Positions 13,910-13,948 of a stretch of 13,948 nt of DNA are shown one piece after another (positions within the stretch are counted from its first letter, which is position 1; every line of letters starts with the position of its first letter). Source of the DNA: an uncultured Peptococcaceae bacterium (lineage in GTDB: Bacteria > Bacillota > Peptococcia > Peptococcales > Peptococcaceae); contig CAKQDL010000048.1 in the NCBI GenBank assembly GCA_934229395.1, positions 1 through 13,948 on the forward strand. The letters run 5' to 3'. A program made the translations under genes and the position numbers. Under the pieces are notes generated by a model. The model was not told where the DNA came from, ran no database searches, and saw only the letters and a list, made by a program, of their open reading frames with translations.

Positions 13910-13948
13910 GGCATCAAAAAAGAACCTTCGCGCAGGAACAGGGATTGA

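Noticed and set aside
13911..13948. C-terminal end of a minus-strand gene (reading SIPVPARRFFF then TGA at 13913-13915).
   Set aside because: Only 11 codons are available before the window edge and nothing is recognisable. It is possible but not supported.

Overview
The window looks like chromosomal DNA of a Gram-positive anaerobe of the phylum Bacillota, probably Clostridia or a relative. The evidence is a T-box riboswitch, two secreted proteins with triple SLH (S-layer homology) modules, strong purine-rich ribosome binding sites, TetR regulators, and intrinsic terminators with T-runs. The genus cannot be resolved from the sequence. All gene calls are on the + strand.

Layout. (1) 1-402 is an intergenic region with a possible weak promoter, several palindromes and one partial copy of an interspersed repeat. 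(2) 403-4137 and 4779-6548 encode two large surface proteins. Each has a signal peptide, a beta-helix-type ectodomain and three C-terminal SLH domains for binding the secondary cell-wall polymer. They are separated by 641 bases that hold two near-identical terminators, a palindromic repeat element and an extended -10 promoter. (3) 6739-7296 is a TetR repressor and 7487-7891 is a small four-helix membrane protein. Matching inverted repeats (RTGAACAGYGTTCAY) lie at both upstream regions, so the repressor probably controls itself and the membrane protein. (4) 8119-10151 is a compact overlapping operon: a second TetR-like regulator, a small YolD-like protein, and an ArsB/SLC13-type permease. (5) 10194-13828 is a serine biosynthesis operon: promoter, T-box leader with a probable UCC (Ser) specifier, serC, serA, and a histidine-phosphatase gene. 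The last gene may supply the phosphoserine phosphatase step in place of SerB.

Several layers of structure are not explained by the genes. One repeat family, with TAGAATAG ends and a 19-base core, recurs at about 282-334, 4247-4479, 4572-4600 and 7951-7992. The largest copy carries a nested 35-base hairpin insert flanked by TCCGA repeats. Seven-base tandem repeats begin at or just after the stop codons at 6548 and 13828. The first surface-protein gene is a compositional mosaic: its proline and glutamine codons switch from CCG/CAG to CCA/CAA at about 3130-3290, just before the anchor region.

No clear new defence or mobile system is present. The best candidates for undescribed biology are the TetR/four-helix membrane pair, the repeat family, the mosaic surface proteins and the YolD-like/permease operon.
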